Source of the DNA: Sneathiella sp. P13V-1
GTDB lineage: Bacteria > Pseudomonadota > Alphaproteobacteria > Sneathiellales > Sneathiellaceae
Reading direction: 5' to 3'
DNA length: 64,000 bases
Assembly: GCF_015143595.1 (NCBI RefSeq)
Contig: NZ_WYEU01000002.1
Span: 124,001 to 188,000, forward strand
The notes beneath the pieces are model-generated. The model saw only the letters and a program-made list of their open reading frames with translations, ran no database searches and was not told where the DNA came from. The translations under genes and the position numbers were made by a program. Positions 23,458 to 33,149 of this stretch are shown piece by piece (within the stretch, counting starts at the first letter, position 1; each line of letters begins with the position of its first letter).

Positions 23458-23559
23458 GTGACGGAGAACACAAATGCGTGATTTAGGGTTTTGTGTTTTA
23501 TTATCTTGTTGCCACATTAAGTCTTACACCCGTTCCAAACTAATGGAGTGATGTTTGGT

Positions 23560-24420
23560 ATGACAGTACAGGTAAAATTCTGGGGCGTTCGAGGGTCGAT
23601 TGCGACACCTTCACCTAACCATATTAAATATGGAGGGAATACCTCTTGCGTGGAATTGATCCTGGACGATCAGATTATTATCTTCGATGCCGGAACAGGG
23701 GTACGTAATCTGGGTGATTGCTTGCTGGGAAGAGGTATTACAGATTACCTGTTCTTGCAGTCCCACACCCACTGGGATCATATCAACGGCTTCCCTTTCT
23801 TTGCGCCTGTGTACCGCGATGATGTAAACATCAAGATTTATGCAGGCCATTTGGGGCATAGTTGTGGCATCCGTCATGTTTTGTCGACTCAGATGTGTCA
23901 GCCTACTTTCCCGGTTCCTTTCGACGCTTTATCTGCTGAAATTGATTTTTGCGATTTTAAAGCAGGTGAGAGCTTCTCGTTAGGTAAAGGCATTGAAGTT
24001 TCAACGGCTCCACTTAACCATCCTGATGGCGGTACAGGATACCGTGTTGAATATGATGGTGTCAGTGTTTGTTATGTTACCGACACGGAACATACACTTG
24101 GTAAAATGGATGAAAATATCCTGAAACTAATCGAAGGGGCTGATCTTGTCATTTATGACAGCACCTATACCGATGAAGAATTCAGTAAATATATCGGTTG
24201 GGGGCACTCCACCTGGCAGGAAGGCGTAAAGCTCTGTCAGGAGGCAGGCGCAAGGCAGCTTGCCATTTTCCATCACGACCCTTCCCATGATGACGAAAAG
24301 ATGGACAAAATTGCAGAGGCTGCTGCCAAAGAATGGGATGGTACATTGGTTGCTCGTGAAGGGATGACCTTGGAGCTTGAAAAGAACAAAGTCCCGCTTC
24401 TGGTTGATCTCGCCTGTTAA
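23560..24420 (+). CDS. MBL-fold metallo-hydrolase
   Basis: A 286-residue metallo-beta-lactamase-fold protein. The typical start VKFWGVRGSIATPSP and the metal motif SHTHWDHINGF (HxHxDH) are present, with further ligands in YVTDTEH and FHHDPSHDD. The product is cytoplasmic with no signal peptide. Start choices are close together (GTG 23548, ATG 23551, ATG 23560); the last fits the family N-terminus and a GGAG site. The substrate is unknown. It overlaps the convergent LysR gene by four bases. Confidence 0.87.
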   Translation: MTVQVKFWGVRGSIATPSPNHIKYGGNTSCVELILDDQIIIFDAGTGVRNLGDCLLGRGITDYLFLQSHTHWDHINGFPFFAPVYRDDVNIKIYAGHLGHSCGIRHVLSTQMCQPTFPVPFDALSAEIDFCDFKAGESFSLGKGIEVSTAPLNHPDGGTGYRVEYDGVSVCYVTDTEHTLGKMDENILKLIEGADLVIYDSTYTDEEFSKYIGWGHSTWQEGVKLCQEAGARQLAIFHHDPSHDDEKMDKIAEAAAKEWDGTLVAREGMTLELEKNKVPLLVDLAC

Positions 24421-25298
24421 TCTTTGCTGACCAGTGATTGATAGAAAGCCTCTATTAACGGGGTATTTTCTTTGCTGCGATGCATAATAAGATACTCACG
24501 ACGTTTGATGTCGCTGTCATTTATTCGCACCGATTTCAGCCTTTTGTCATGCATGATTTCCCGGCGGGATAGGAAAGTACCCCCTAGATTATTGGCTGCA
24601 GCTTCAATAACCATATCTGTGTTGGGATAATACTGAGCTGTATTCTCCGTCAGTTTGAGATGTTGCAGAATGGTTTTTTGAATGCTTTCTTCCAGAGGGT
24701 TATCGGAAACCAGAATAATATCATTGCTTCCAATCTCACTTGAAATGACCTCATTATAATTGGCAAGAGGATGCGACTTGTTGACGCTAAATGTTAGTGG
24801 CTCTTCTGCAATCGGAAAGCTAACGAGATCATCATGGCTTGAAGGTGAGCCTGAAATTGCAATATCCACAAGAAAATCCTGAAGGCTGGTTTCCAGAGTG
24901 GTTTGATCTTCTATGGAAAAACTTAGCTTAATGTCTGGGTATTTGTTTCGAAAAGAAGCCGTTGTAGGGAACGCACGAGCGGCAATGTCGCAGGCAATTC
25001 GGAGTCTGCCTGATTTCATCTGCATAATTGATGTTAGTAAATGATGTGCTTCTTCTGCAATGTTGAAGTATCGATCGGACAGGTTCAGCAGTAAAGATCC
25101 GGTTGACGTTAGAGTGACGGACTTGCCAACGCGCTTAAAAAGTTCAGCGCCATATTGAGTTTCCAGGGATTTGATTTGTTGTGTTACAGCAGGTTGTGTA
25201 AGGCCCAGAAATTTGGCCGCAGCGGTAAAGCCGCCAGTTTTTGCAACGGCGTGAAAAGCCTTCAGCTGAGTGTGAGTGATTGTCGGGTTTTGTACCAT
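24417..25298 (-). CDS. LysR-family transcriptional regulator
   Basis: A 293-residue regulator. The N-terminal winged helix (THTQLKAFHAVAKTGGFTAA, then LGLTQPAVTQQIKSLE) is followed by the periplasmic-binding-like effector domain. The frame is open to 25427, but the extra 43 residues are Lys/Phe-rich and unlike the family, so the ATG at 25298 is preferred. It is divergent from a histidine phosphatase gene, 243 bases away, which is the usual LysR target arrangement. Confidence 0.9.
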   Translation of the reverse strand: MVQNPTITHTQLKAFHAVAKTGGFTAAAKFLGLTQPAVTQQIKSLETQYGAELFKRVGKSVTLTSTGSLLLNLSDRYFNIAEEAHHLLTSIMQMKSGRLRIACDIAARAFPTTASFRNKYPDIKLSFSIEDQTTLETSLQDFLVDIAISGSPSSHDDLVSFPIAEEPLTFSVNKSHPLANYNEVISSEIGSNDIILVSDNPLEESIQKTILQHLKLTENTAQYYPNTDMVIEAAANNLGGTFLSRREIMHDKRLKSVRINDSDIKRREYLIMHRSKENTPLIEAFYQSLVSKD

Positions 25299-25541
25299 GC
25301 CCGGCTGATTTCCTTTTGTTGTCACTTTCACGATCTCGGCTTTACAAAATACTTTAGTTAAAAAGAACCTATAATGGAATATAAAATATTTATAATATTT
25401 AAAAGGTTGTGTTGGCGTTATGCCCAACTCTTAGCACAAATTCTTCCAACCATTTTAAAGGAACTGAATGACGACAGAAACTGCTTTCCACAAGTTTGTT
25501 CAATTGTTAAACAAAATAAAAACAAAAAATATGAGGGAAGA

Positions 25542-26087
25542 ATGCTCTATTTTATTCGTCATGGTGAGGCGGCAAGTTCTTGGGATCAGTCTACTGATCC
25601 TGAGTTAAGTGAATTGGGGCGCAAGCAAGCGCAGCACGCCGCTAGAATAATGAAAGAGGAAATAGAGCCGATTTCGATTTTCAGCAGTCCATTGAAACGT
25701 GCCCAGGAAACCGCTGCGCCGCTTGCTGAATATTGGAATAGTGTACCTAAGATAATTCCCAACATTGCAGAAATACCTTCAGATGGTATTCCGTTCGATA
25801 AGCGTCGAGAATGGTTGAACGAGATCATGGTTTCCGGGTGGAAGGATCAGGCAGATAACTTGCTTGAGTGGCGTAACGGTATCCTTGATATAGTCAAAAA
25901 CCAACGCGGTGATGCTGTTTTCTTTACTCATTTTATGGTGTTGAATACAATTGTTGGTGCAATTGATAATGTGGATGCCATAATGAGCTATCGACCGGAT
26001 AATTGCTCGATCCTGAAAATCGATAACTCAGGATCGGAACTATCTATTGTTGATAGAGGCTTGGAAGCATCTACTGTGGTGGGATAA
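25542..26087 (+). CDS. Histidine phosphatase superfamily protein
   Basis: A 181-residue member of the phosphoglycerate mutase-like branch. The RHG catalytic motif is at the extreme N-terminus (MLYFIRHGEAASSW), with SSPLKRAQETAAPLAEYW and the second catalytic histidine in VFFTHFMVLNTIVGA. The ATG at 25542 has a GAGGGAA site; the open frame upstream is AT-rich non-coding-like sequence. The substrate is unknown. It stands divergent to the LysR gene and upstream of the MarR-receiver-HPt run. Confidence 0.88.
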   Translation: MLYFIRHGEAASSWDQSTDPELSELGRKQAQHAARIMKEEIEPISIFSSPLKRAQETAAPLAEYWNSVPKIIPNIAEIPSDGIPFDKRREWLNEIMVSGWKDQADNLLEWRNGILDIVKNQRGDAVFFTHFMVLNTIVGAIDNVDAIMSYRPDNCSILKIDNSGSELSIVDRGLEASTVVG

Positions 26088-26137
26088 CGGCCTGACCAAA
26101 GAGTGTTTAAGTTAAGAGCTTTACCGGAGTGTTTAAA

Positions 26138-26593
26138 ATGACGGATGAGACTGCTCAACATCAAGATGACCAGAGGAATGATGGCTATCAGGTTGAGGAA
26201 CAAATTGGTTTCCTGCTGCGGAAAGCCCACCAAAGGGCTAGTGCCATTTTCCAAGGGCAATTTAACGATCATCAGATCACTCCAACACAATTCTCAACTC
26301 TTGTAAAACTGCGGGATCGCGGGGAAGCTTCACAAAATCATCTTGGGCGACTTACGGCTATGGATCCCGCTACCATTCAGGGAGTTACCCGTCGTTTGAT
26401 TGACCGTGGACTTGTTGCCACAAAGGCAGACGAGCAGGATAAGCGGAAAATGCTACTTAGCTTGACGCCAGAAGGTGTAGCGCTGATTGAAAAGCTTGTC
26501 GATAAAGGGAAAACGGTAACAGAACTTACGCTGGCTCCTATTAGCGCTGAGGAGCAAAAGCAACTATTAGATCTTTTGAAGAAGATCACTTAA
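26138..26593 (+). CDS. MarR-family transcriptional regulator
   Basis: A 151-residue winged-helix regulator. It shows QVEEQIGFLLRKAHQRASAI at the dimer interface, the recognition region LGRLTAMDPATIQGVTRRLI, and the wing DRGLVATKADEQDKRKMLLS. A CGGAG site lies eight bases before the ATG. It is followed after 22 bases by a receiver gene and then an HPt gene on the same strand, suggesting a small regulatory operon. Confidence 0.9.
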   Translation: MTDETAQHQDDQRNDGYQVEEQIGFLLRKAHQRASAIFQGQFNDHQITPTQFSTLVKLRDRGEASQNHLGRLTAMDPATIQGVTRRLIDRGLVATKADEQDKRKMLLSLTPEGVALIEKLVDKGKTVTELTLAPISAEEQKQLLDLLKKIT

Positions 26594-26615
26594 TGCCAAT
26601 CAAAAGGGGTTTAAC

Positions 26616-27167
26616 TTGGCTGAATTAGATCTAACGGGTTTTAACATCGTCCTTGTGGATGATAATTCCTATATGGTGTCTCTTCTTCGCAGAACCTTTG
26701 CGGGGCTTGGGGTTGGTAACATAAAGACTTTTACAGATGTGAAAAGTGCCATCGATTTTATCAAGTTGGTAAAAGAAAACCCAACGAAGGCGGGCATGAT
26801 GAATTTGGATTTCATCGTGTCAAATTGGCAAATGGCCCCGATTGATGGTTTGATGTTCCTGAGATGGATCCGTACACACAGCGAAAGTCCGAACAAATTT
26901 ATTCCATTTTTGATGGTCACAGGCTTTGGAGACAAATCAAAAGTGGAAGAAGCCAGAGATCTTGGGGTGACGGAAGTGTTGGCAAAACCGTTTTCCGTGA
27001 ATTCCGTCGCGGATAAAGTCTTGCAACTATTGAGTTCTGGACGGCAATTTGTTCAGAATAAAGACTATTTCGGACCGGATAGAAGACGTCAACTCCTTCC
27101 CTACGAAGGAGAAAACAAGCGATTGCTGACGGAAAAAGATCCACGTGTCAAAGTGATTTACGAGTAG
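26616..27167 (+). CDS. Receiver-domain protein lacking the phospho-acceptor aspartate
   Basis: A 183-residue single-domain CheY-like protein with a short basic tail. The acidic pair D15/D16 (VLVDDNSYM) and the conserved lysine K124 (LAKPFSV) are intact. The position of the phosphorylated aspartate reads VSNWQMAPIDG, with N70 instead of Asp, confirmed at the codon AAT (26823-26825). The tail YFGPDRRRQ is shared by a family of alphaproteobacterial single-domain receivers. The start is a TTG behind AGGGGT. It probably works without phosphorylation or as an antagonist. Confidence 0.88.
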   Translation: MAELDLTGFNIVLVDDNSYMVSLLRRTFAGLGVGNIKTFTDVKSAIDFIKLVKENPTKAGMMNLDFIVSNWQMAPIDGLMFLRWIRTHSESPNKFIPFLMVTGFGDKSKVEEARDLGVTEVLAKPFSVNSVADKVLQLLSSGRQFVQNKDYFGPDRRRQLLPYEGENKRLLTEKDPRVKVIYE

Positions 27168-27176
27168 GAGGAGACG

Positions 27177-27677
27177 ATGAATAAGCCAAAAATCGAAGTG
27201 CGTCTTTATCGTATGAGAAATCGCTTGATGGAGAAAGCGGGTGGTATTGGGGCGACTGCAGAAAACAGTGATTTCCCTGTTCATATTCTTGAAGAGACAG
27301 AGCATCTTTTTCAGGAAATGATCTCTGACTATCCAGACTGGGTGCAGGACAGCTTAAGCAAGCTTAGTGGTTACGTGGAAGTTTGTATAAATTTTGAAAA
27401 CAAGCGCATTGTTACCTATAAATCGATTAACGAAATTGCTCATGAAATGAAGGGGCAGGGGGGGACGTTTGGCTATCCGCTTGTGTCAACATTTGGCGAT
27501 AGCCTTTATGATTTTACAGGGCCGAACGCTGGCTTATCAGACAACCATGTCCAGATTATCAAAGCCCATGTGGACGCAATGAAAGCCACCATCAACGGCC
27601 GAATACAAGGGGATGGCGGGCAGATTGGACAAGAATTAAAGAAAATGCTGTCCGCAGCGATCAGACAATATCAGTAA
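27177..27677 (+). CDS. HPt-like histidine phosphotransfer protein
   Basis: A 166-residue protein. Residues about 84-130 match the HPt helix signature: INEIAHEMKGQGGTFGYPLV with H89 as the candidate phospho-histidine, then a second helix after SDNHVQIIKAHVDAMKATI. The N-terminal 80 residues are not recognisable. A GGAGGAG site (27168-27173) sits between the receiver stop and this ATG, so the two genes are tightly linked. The HPt assignment comes from the motif only. Confidence 0.75.
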   Translation: MNKPKIEVRLYRMRNRLMEKAGGIGATAENSDFPVHILEETEHLFQEMISDYPDWVQDSLSKLSGYVEVCINFENKRIVTYKSINEIAHEMKGQGGTFGYPLVSTFGDSLYDFTGPNAGLSDNHVQIIKAHVDAMKATINGRIQGDGGQIGQELKKMLSAAIRQYQ

Positions 27678-27774
27678 CCAAGCCTCTTTCACATTATAGG
27701 CATAGATACCGTTTTGTTCTGAAGGCCTCTGCTTAAAAGCAGAAGGCTCATCAGTCTTATTGCGGGAAAGATTT

Positions 27775-30700
27775 ATGCTTAAATTCAGAGTGTTGTCTAA
27801 AAACTTTGTGACGTTTGGTTTAGCTGTTTTTTTCGGGATGTCCTCAACAGTTGCTAAAGAGGCGTTTCAGAACAAACAATCTCCTGATCGTACCATTTTA
27901 CAGAATATGCAGGAAAAGCGTGTCTGGAATGACCCCGCTGAAGCACATGAAAACCCGTTGTCAGATAAGGCGGGAAACCAACCTAAGGCGATCCCTTATG
28001 AAAAACCAACCCGTTTTATTTCTCCCGATTTAAAGTCCGGTGATGTACATTTTAGGCATCCCGTAGCGGCATCACCTGGCGTAAACGGGCTAACGCCTGA
28101 TATTGAAATTGCTTTTAACAATATCGATCCCAAAATGTCTGCACTGATCGTCCAATTGGGCGAAATAGCCGTCTGCCTTGATGAGCCTGAATACTACTGT
28201 CTTTCTGATAAAAAGCTTATCCAGAAAGATCTGAAAAAAGAGACACAGAGTTACCATCACCCCTTATGGCCGGGAGTGAACATTGCCCGGAAAGATAATG
28301 CGTGGGTATTAGAAAATAGAGATGGGCTTAAACGGGTCTACTTGTCAAATGATGGGCAAAAGAGTTTTCAGCTAAACTATGTCGAAGACGAATTTGGAAA
28401 CTTTATTGATTACAGATATGACCAAAATAGCAAGAACTTGCTGACTGTGAGTTATGGGCCGCAGAGTGTTACTTCTAAAGGGGTGAGACGTATCGATTTT
28501 CGCTATCATGAAGGTGAACTGACACAAGTATTGTCCTCTATCGGACGAGATGTATTTCATTCGATTGAGGTAAGTCATTCTCAAGATGTGGCTGCGCGAG
28601 TGCGGGAATGTTCGAGAGTTATCCAACGGATATATTGTAGGCCAGAAATTAACTTCAAATGGACCCAAGGTTCATCTCCTAGGTTGGAAGCTGTGAGTTA
28701 CGGCCGAGATCTCGTGGCAAAAGTCCATTACGAAGAAATGGAGGAACAACATATCCTGAAACAGGTGGATTTTCTTCTGAAAGGTAAACGTGTTAGAGCG
28801 GATCAATATGAGTTTCTTGACCCTATTAAAGATGGGGGGAAACAGAAACATTATGGTCGCGTTTATTGGTATAAATCGGACCAGCAAAATGGGCGGTTTT
28901 TACAATATGGCCGTGGGGTTGAAGCCGATCTTGTTATCTTAAGCGGGCAATTTAAAGCCCCGCAAGGGGGGGCAGTTCAGCTAAGTGAGCAACCGAAGTT
29001 AGCTGAAACTAGAAATAGCTACGGTCTTCATGAGTTGGAACACGGAACTTTCTTGCTGAAAAACTCTGTGGAAACAGTCAATCTGGTAGATCGAAAAAAA
29101 ACACTTTCGCAATTCAGGTATGATAATTCAGGCAGGCTTGTGGAGGAAAAAACTGGAGACATTGTTAGAACCTCCAAATATTGGGTGCCCAATGTAGATG
29201 AAAATCCTCATCATCTGAACAGATTGCAATCGATTACAGTCGAAAACGAGGCAGAGAAGACAAAAGTCTCACGGTCGTTCAACTATAAATTTGAAGATGG
29301 AAAGCTACGTTCCGTAGATGAACGAGTGATAGATTCAAGCAATAGCAATAATCATGTGTTCTTGAAATATGTATTCGATGAGCATGGAAATGTTATTGAG
29401 CACCTTGGTAAAGGTGGGGTTGCGACCAAGATAAGTTACGAGAAAATTTATGCTTCCTTCCCTGAGAAATTGGCCATAGAGGGTCCGGGCCGAAACGAAG
29501 TGGCGGTCCTGACTTTTGATCCTCGTTTTGGAATACAGACATCATCTATATATGATGATGGTAGTTTCGAAAGAGTAGAGGTTGGGCCTTTTGGCTTGAT
29601 ACAGGCACGTAGTGAAAAATATACTGACCCAGTTGACAAAAGTGCTACCTCTGTAGCCTATACCGCCACGGAATTTATAGAATATACCGCTACTGAAAGC
29701 GGTGGACTGCGAAAAAGTTTCCATAAAGCACAAAAAGCGCCGGATCAACAACAGGTCACAATCTCAAAAATAAACCAGACAACCGATGCTTTTGGACGTC
29801 TGGAAAGCATGAGTTCCGCAAAGCATGACACCACAGGCAGAGTGATCGAGGAAGTAAGGATCGAGCAGAGCTTTGTTGAGGGTAATCGTCATCTTAAGCT
29901 GATTAGAGATAATCAACTTTTTCAGGAAGTACACTTTGATCAGTTCGGGCAGGTCACTTTTGAAAAGAGTGGTGAATACGGCGAAAGTCGTTTTACTTAT
30001 GATGAAAATGGACAAGTTATTGCCGTTGAAAAAGGTGGAGAGAGCTTAACCTTGCGTTATGACCAATTTGGTCGCCTGATTGAAAAAATACTTCCAGCCG
30101 GTCAGCGTTACAACATTCTGTACGATGCCGTTCATAAAAACAAACCAGCTACGGTTCACTTACCATCTGGAAAGAAAATCTCATATTTCTACAACGCCAA
30201 AGGTCTCACAACACAAAAAACCGTCCATATTCCAAATGCCAGATCAAAGAAGGGGTTTTTGAAATTTGACATCTCTTACAGTTATGTTGGAGATCGCCTT
30301 TCGGAGGTGTTGTATCCAAACGGTAGTCGCATTGGTTACACTTATGACAATAGTCGGCTGAAAGACATACATTGGATTGAAGTTGCGAATAAGAAATGGA
30401 TGGAACAAGGAACCATTATCTCCAGATATGAGCCGGATATCACGAAGGGCCAAAAATCACTCAAGAAGTATTTAGCCAATGGTATGGTGGAAACTTATCG
30501 CTGGGCGGCTAATGGTTCCATAGAAGGGATTAATTTCAAGAATGAGGCCTCTGATTTAAGTGATGAGTTTAGTGTTTCTTATCTACACAATTCTTCAAAC
30601 AATCTTCAAAGCGAAATACTTGAAAGAAAAGCTGTAAACACATCAACCTCGGCCCTCTTGGCATATGAATATGATGCGCTGGATCACTTAAAATCTGTTC

Positions 30701-33141
30701 TGTTGTCGTCAGAAAAGTCTTCTGCTTCTGACATGAAGTTGGCTTTCGATAGTTTGGAAAATCGTCTTAGGGGTGCCAAAAGAGACCGTTTCGGGAACTT
30801 AATATCGAACAATCGAGCTGACCGAACTATCGCAGCCCATACATTTGATATGGAAAACAAACTGACTTCCAGTGTTATTCAGAAAGGGAACAAACAGTCC
30901 CTCGTGGAATATGATTATGACCATTTTGGAAAACGTCTTTCGAAATCTGTGAAAGGCGTTGGAGCAAAATACTACATTGATCCATTCTACGAACTGCAGA
31001 TTGATGAAGATGGTGCATTGCAGGAAAGCCTGTATGTCTGGGACCATATGGGTAAGGTCGCAGTGTTTAAAAGGCAGTTGGACGAAGAACATCTTTCTGC
31101 ACTCTATGCTGGAATCTCATTGGCTGATTTGGAATTGGGTGATCAGTTTTTAAGTGAGGCAAACAAGAAGATTGATCAAGCAACAGATAACGCCTTAACT
31201 TTCTTGAAAGTTGAAAAGGAGACCTTAATACTTCTTTCGGTTGCTGCCATTGTTCTTATTTTGATTTTGCGATTAAACACAAAAACGGGTTGTGGGTTTT
31301 TTCGTAGCACGACCATTAACACCGTATTGATTTCATATCTGTCGCTTTGCATGTCACCCACCGCCTATGCATTGCAAGCGATCTCCGATCAGGAAATCAC
31401 GGATGAAGAAATTGTTTTCTTCCATCACGATGTTCGGGGCAGTTTGGTCGCAAGATCTGGTGGCGATGGTGTGGCTCATTTTTTGCCTCGTCCGACGCCT
31501 TTTGGGGCAATGCCGGATGCCGGTGCCGACCAGAAATATCGTTTTGCAGGTTTAGAGTATGATACCGAAACTGGCTTATATTATGCGGGAGCAAGATATT
31601 ATGATCCTGTGCTGGGTGTTTTTCTTAGCCCCGACCCAATTAGGGCAAGTAATAATCCTTACGAATACGCAAATGATAATCCAGTAAATCTTGTCGATAT
31701 ATCAGGGATGATGCCGCATGAGCCAATTCCCTTAACTGCACCTGATGCTGATCATCCGGAGGCAGATCCGACACTGGAAGTTGCCGTTTCAGCAGGTTCC
31801 CCTAGTGCTCCCGCGAGCGCAATTGAAATGTCCGCTGCAGCTGAAGACGCGCCTCAGGTATCGGATGAAGAGGAGGAAGACGTAATCGACGAGCCGGATA
31901 GATGGGTTCGATATCCAACCTTCTCCCGCCTTACTTTTGGGTATCAAGAAGGTGTTGAAATACCTGAATATGATGATCGGGAACCCGAATATGAAGAGGC
32001 TGATGAGGAAGAGTATAATCGACATATTCGGGGTGAGTATATGCAAGGCTGGACCCGCTTCGGTGGCTTCGTTCAGGCTCTGGGTTCGGCGTTTTTGTTG
32101 GCCTTGTTCGCCTCCACATCCTTTGAATATGAAGATGGAGATATCGCAGAGGCAGGCTTTGGTAGGGATCTACTGGCTAATTTTCTAACGTTGTTGGTTT
32201 TTATCGGCTTTAGTTATGGGTATTCAGGCAACGAAGCAGATTACTGGGCGGGTGTACAGAAGCACAAGGCCAAAGAACGAGACTATTGGATCGTATCTGC
32301 GCGGCGCGTGGTTTGGAAGGTTTCCTTCCAGCTTGTCACTTTTCCTCTTCTGATGGTCGCGAGAAACTCAATTCGGGGATATCCAGCATTTGCAGATGAA
32401 GACCCCAGTGCAACAGATAAGTTAAACTATCTGTTCTATAATATGTTGCGGTTTACACCCTATAGCATGATTGGAAATATGGCGTTGCTCCCGTTTTTCG
32501 CCATTTTTAAAGAGCCTTATCCTGGATATGATGACGCTATGACAGAGGAGAAACTGTCCAATCGTCCTTGGCTTCGTCGCCAACTTATTAGAGCAGGACT
32601 TGCGTATCGTGGGTTTTCTGGCCGCAAAGGTTTCTGGGATCAAGAGTTTGAAGAAGGAAGTTGGAGTAGGCGCGTTCAATATGCCTGGTATCCGTTGTAT
32701 ATGTTGCAACTTTACATGTGGTTTGCTGTTGGATCTTGCGGATATTACGGGGGGATGGCCACTATGATCGGTAAGGTTCCGGGGTTTGATCAAGCGGCAT
32801 TTTATAAAATATGGCGATCCAATGCTATTCTGTTGAGCTTATGTCCTCCCGCAAGCCCAGTGACCATTATTAATTTCTGGCATAGAAAATCGTTCACGAT
32901 CATCAAGAAAAGATCGTGGAAGCATCCGAGAACTGAGGGATTTCTATTTAGAGTCCTGGGCCCTATCGAGGGCCTGAGAGTGGCAAAATTTGATGATAGT
33001 AGCTATTTAAGTGTCCATGATTGGTTGCCTAAGCTACAGGTCATCCGCGACGCTGAAAGGGATGCGGACGATGCTGGCTCGGCGGCTGAGCATCATGATC
33101 ATTTTATGAATGATCATGATGCTGTGGAAGTTGCACCATAG
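27775..33141 (+). CDS. Large Sec-exported RHS/YD-repeat protein with multi-pass membrane C-terminus
   Basis: A 1788-residue protein. Residues 1-27 look like a Sec signal peptide. The segment near 100 (SPGVNGLTPDIEIAFNN) resembles the SpvB/Tc-type N-terminus of large RHS proteins. Many YD repeats follow (YDNSGRLVEEK, FDEHGNVIEHL, YDENGQVIAVEKGG, YDQFGRLIEKI). Around 1150-1200 are two hydrophobic segments ending TAYALQ. The RHS core lies near 1220-1310 (FAGLEYDTETGLYYAGARYY, then NPYEYANDNPVNLVDISG). The last 478 residues are an acidic linker and at least five hydrophobic segments, ending His-rich. No VgrG or PAAR gene is near. A polymorphic toxin is likely; the tip activity is unknown. Confidence 0.9.
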   Translation: MLKFRVLSKNFVTFGLAVFFGMSSTVAKEAFQNKQSPDRTILQNMQEKRVWNDPAEAHENPLSDKAGNQPKAIPYEKPTRFISPDLKSGDVHFRHPVAASPGVNGLTPDIEIAFNNIDPKMSALIVQLGEIAVCLDEPEYYCLSDKKLIQKDLKKETQSYHHPLWPGVNIARKDNAWVLENRDGLKRVYLSNDGQKSFQLNYVEDEFGNFIDYRYDQNSKNLLTVSYGPQSVTSKGVRRIDFRYHEGELTQVLSSIGRDVFHSIEVSHSQDVAARVRECSRVIQRIYCRPEINFKWTQGSSPRLEAVSYGRDLVAKVHYEEMEEQHILKQVDFLLKGKRVRADQYEFLDPIKDGGKQKHYGRVYWYKSDQQNGRFLQYGRGVEADLVILSGQFKAPQGGAVQLSEQPKLAETRNSYGLHELEHGTFLLKNSVETVNLVDRKKTLSQFRYDNSGRLVEEKTGDIVRTSKYWVPNVDENPHHLNRLQSITVENEAEKTKVSRSFNYKFEDGKLRSVDERVIDSSNSNNHVFLKYVFDEHGNVIEHLGKGGVATKISYEKIYASFPEKLAIEGPGRNEVAVLTFDPRFGIQTSSIYDDGSFERVEVGPFGLIQARSEKYTDPVDKSATSVAYTATEFIEYTATESGGLRKSFHKAQKAPDQQQVTISKINQTTDAFGRLESMSSAKHDTTGRVIEEVRIEQSFVEGNRHLKLIRDNQLFQEVHFDQFGQVTFEKSGEYGESRFTYDENGQVIAVEKGGESLTLRYDQFGRLIEKILPAGQRYNILYDAVHKNKPATVHLPSGKKISYFYNAKGLTTQKTVHIPNARSKKGFLKFDISYSYVGDRLSEVLYPNGSRIGYTYDNSRLKDIHWIEVANKKWMEQGTIISRYEPDITKGQKSLKKYLANGMVETYRWAANGSIEGINFKNEASDLSDEFSVSYLHNSSNNLQSEILERKAVNTSTSALLAYEYDALDHLKSVLLSSEKSSASDMKLAFDSLENRLRGAKRDRFGNLISNNRADRTIAAHTFDMENKLTSSVIQKGNKQSLVEYDYDHFGKRLSKSVKGVGAKYYIDPFYELQIDEDGALQESLYVWDHMGKVAVFKRQLDEEHLSALYAGISLADLELGDQFLSEANKKIDQATDNALTFLKVEKETLILLSVAAIVLILILRLNTKTGCGFFRSTTINTVLISYLSLCMSPTAYALQAISDQEITDEEIVFFHHDVRGSLVARSGGDGVAHFLPRPTPFGAMPDAGADQKYRFAGLEYDTETGLYYAGARYYDPVLGVFLSPDPIRASNNPYEYANDNPVNLVDISGMMPHEPIPLTAPDADHPEADPTLEVAVSAGSPSAPASAIEMSAAAEDAPQVSDEEEEDVIDEPDRWVRYPTFSRLTFGYQEGVEIPEYDDREPEYEEADEEEYNRHIRGEYMQGWTRFGGFVQALGSAFLLALFASTSFEYEDGDIAEAGFGRDLLANFLTLLVFIGFSYGYSGNEADYWAGVQKHKAKERDYWIVSARRVVWKVSFQLVTFPLLMVARNSIRGYPAFADEDPSATDKLNYLFYNMLRFTPYSMIGNMALLPFFAIFKEPYPGYDDAMTEEKLSNRPWLRRQLIRAGLAYRGFSGRKGFWDQEFEEGSWSRRVQYAWYPLYMLQLYMWFAVGSCGYYGGMATMIGKVPGFDQAAFYKIWRSNAILLSLCPPASPVTIINFWHRKSFTIIKKRSWKHPRTEGFLFRVLGPIEGLRVAKFDDSSYLSVHDWLPKLQVIRDAERDADDAGSAAEHHDHFMNDHDAVEVAP
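33091..33121. repeat. Perfect 13-bp inverted repeat at the 3' end of the RHS gene
   Basis: Arms 33091-33103 (CATCATGATCATT) and 33109-33121 are exact reverse complements with a five-base spacer. It is within the coding sequence and encodes the His/Asp-rich tail (HHDHFMNDHD), seven codons before the stop. It may be an mRNA hairpin. Confidence 0.7.
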
Positions 33142-33149
33142 TATAGGGG

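Noticed and set aside
25542-27677. Idea that the histidine phosphatase acts on the nearby HPt, as SixA does
   Set aside because: The protein looks like the general phosphoglycerate mutase branch rather than SixA, and it is separated from the HPt by two genes; there is no direct support.
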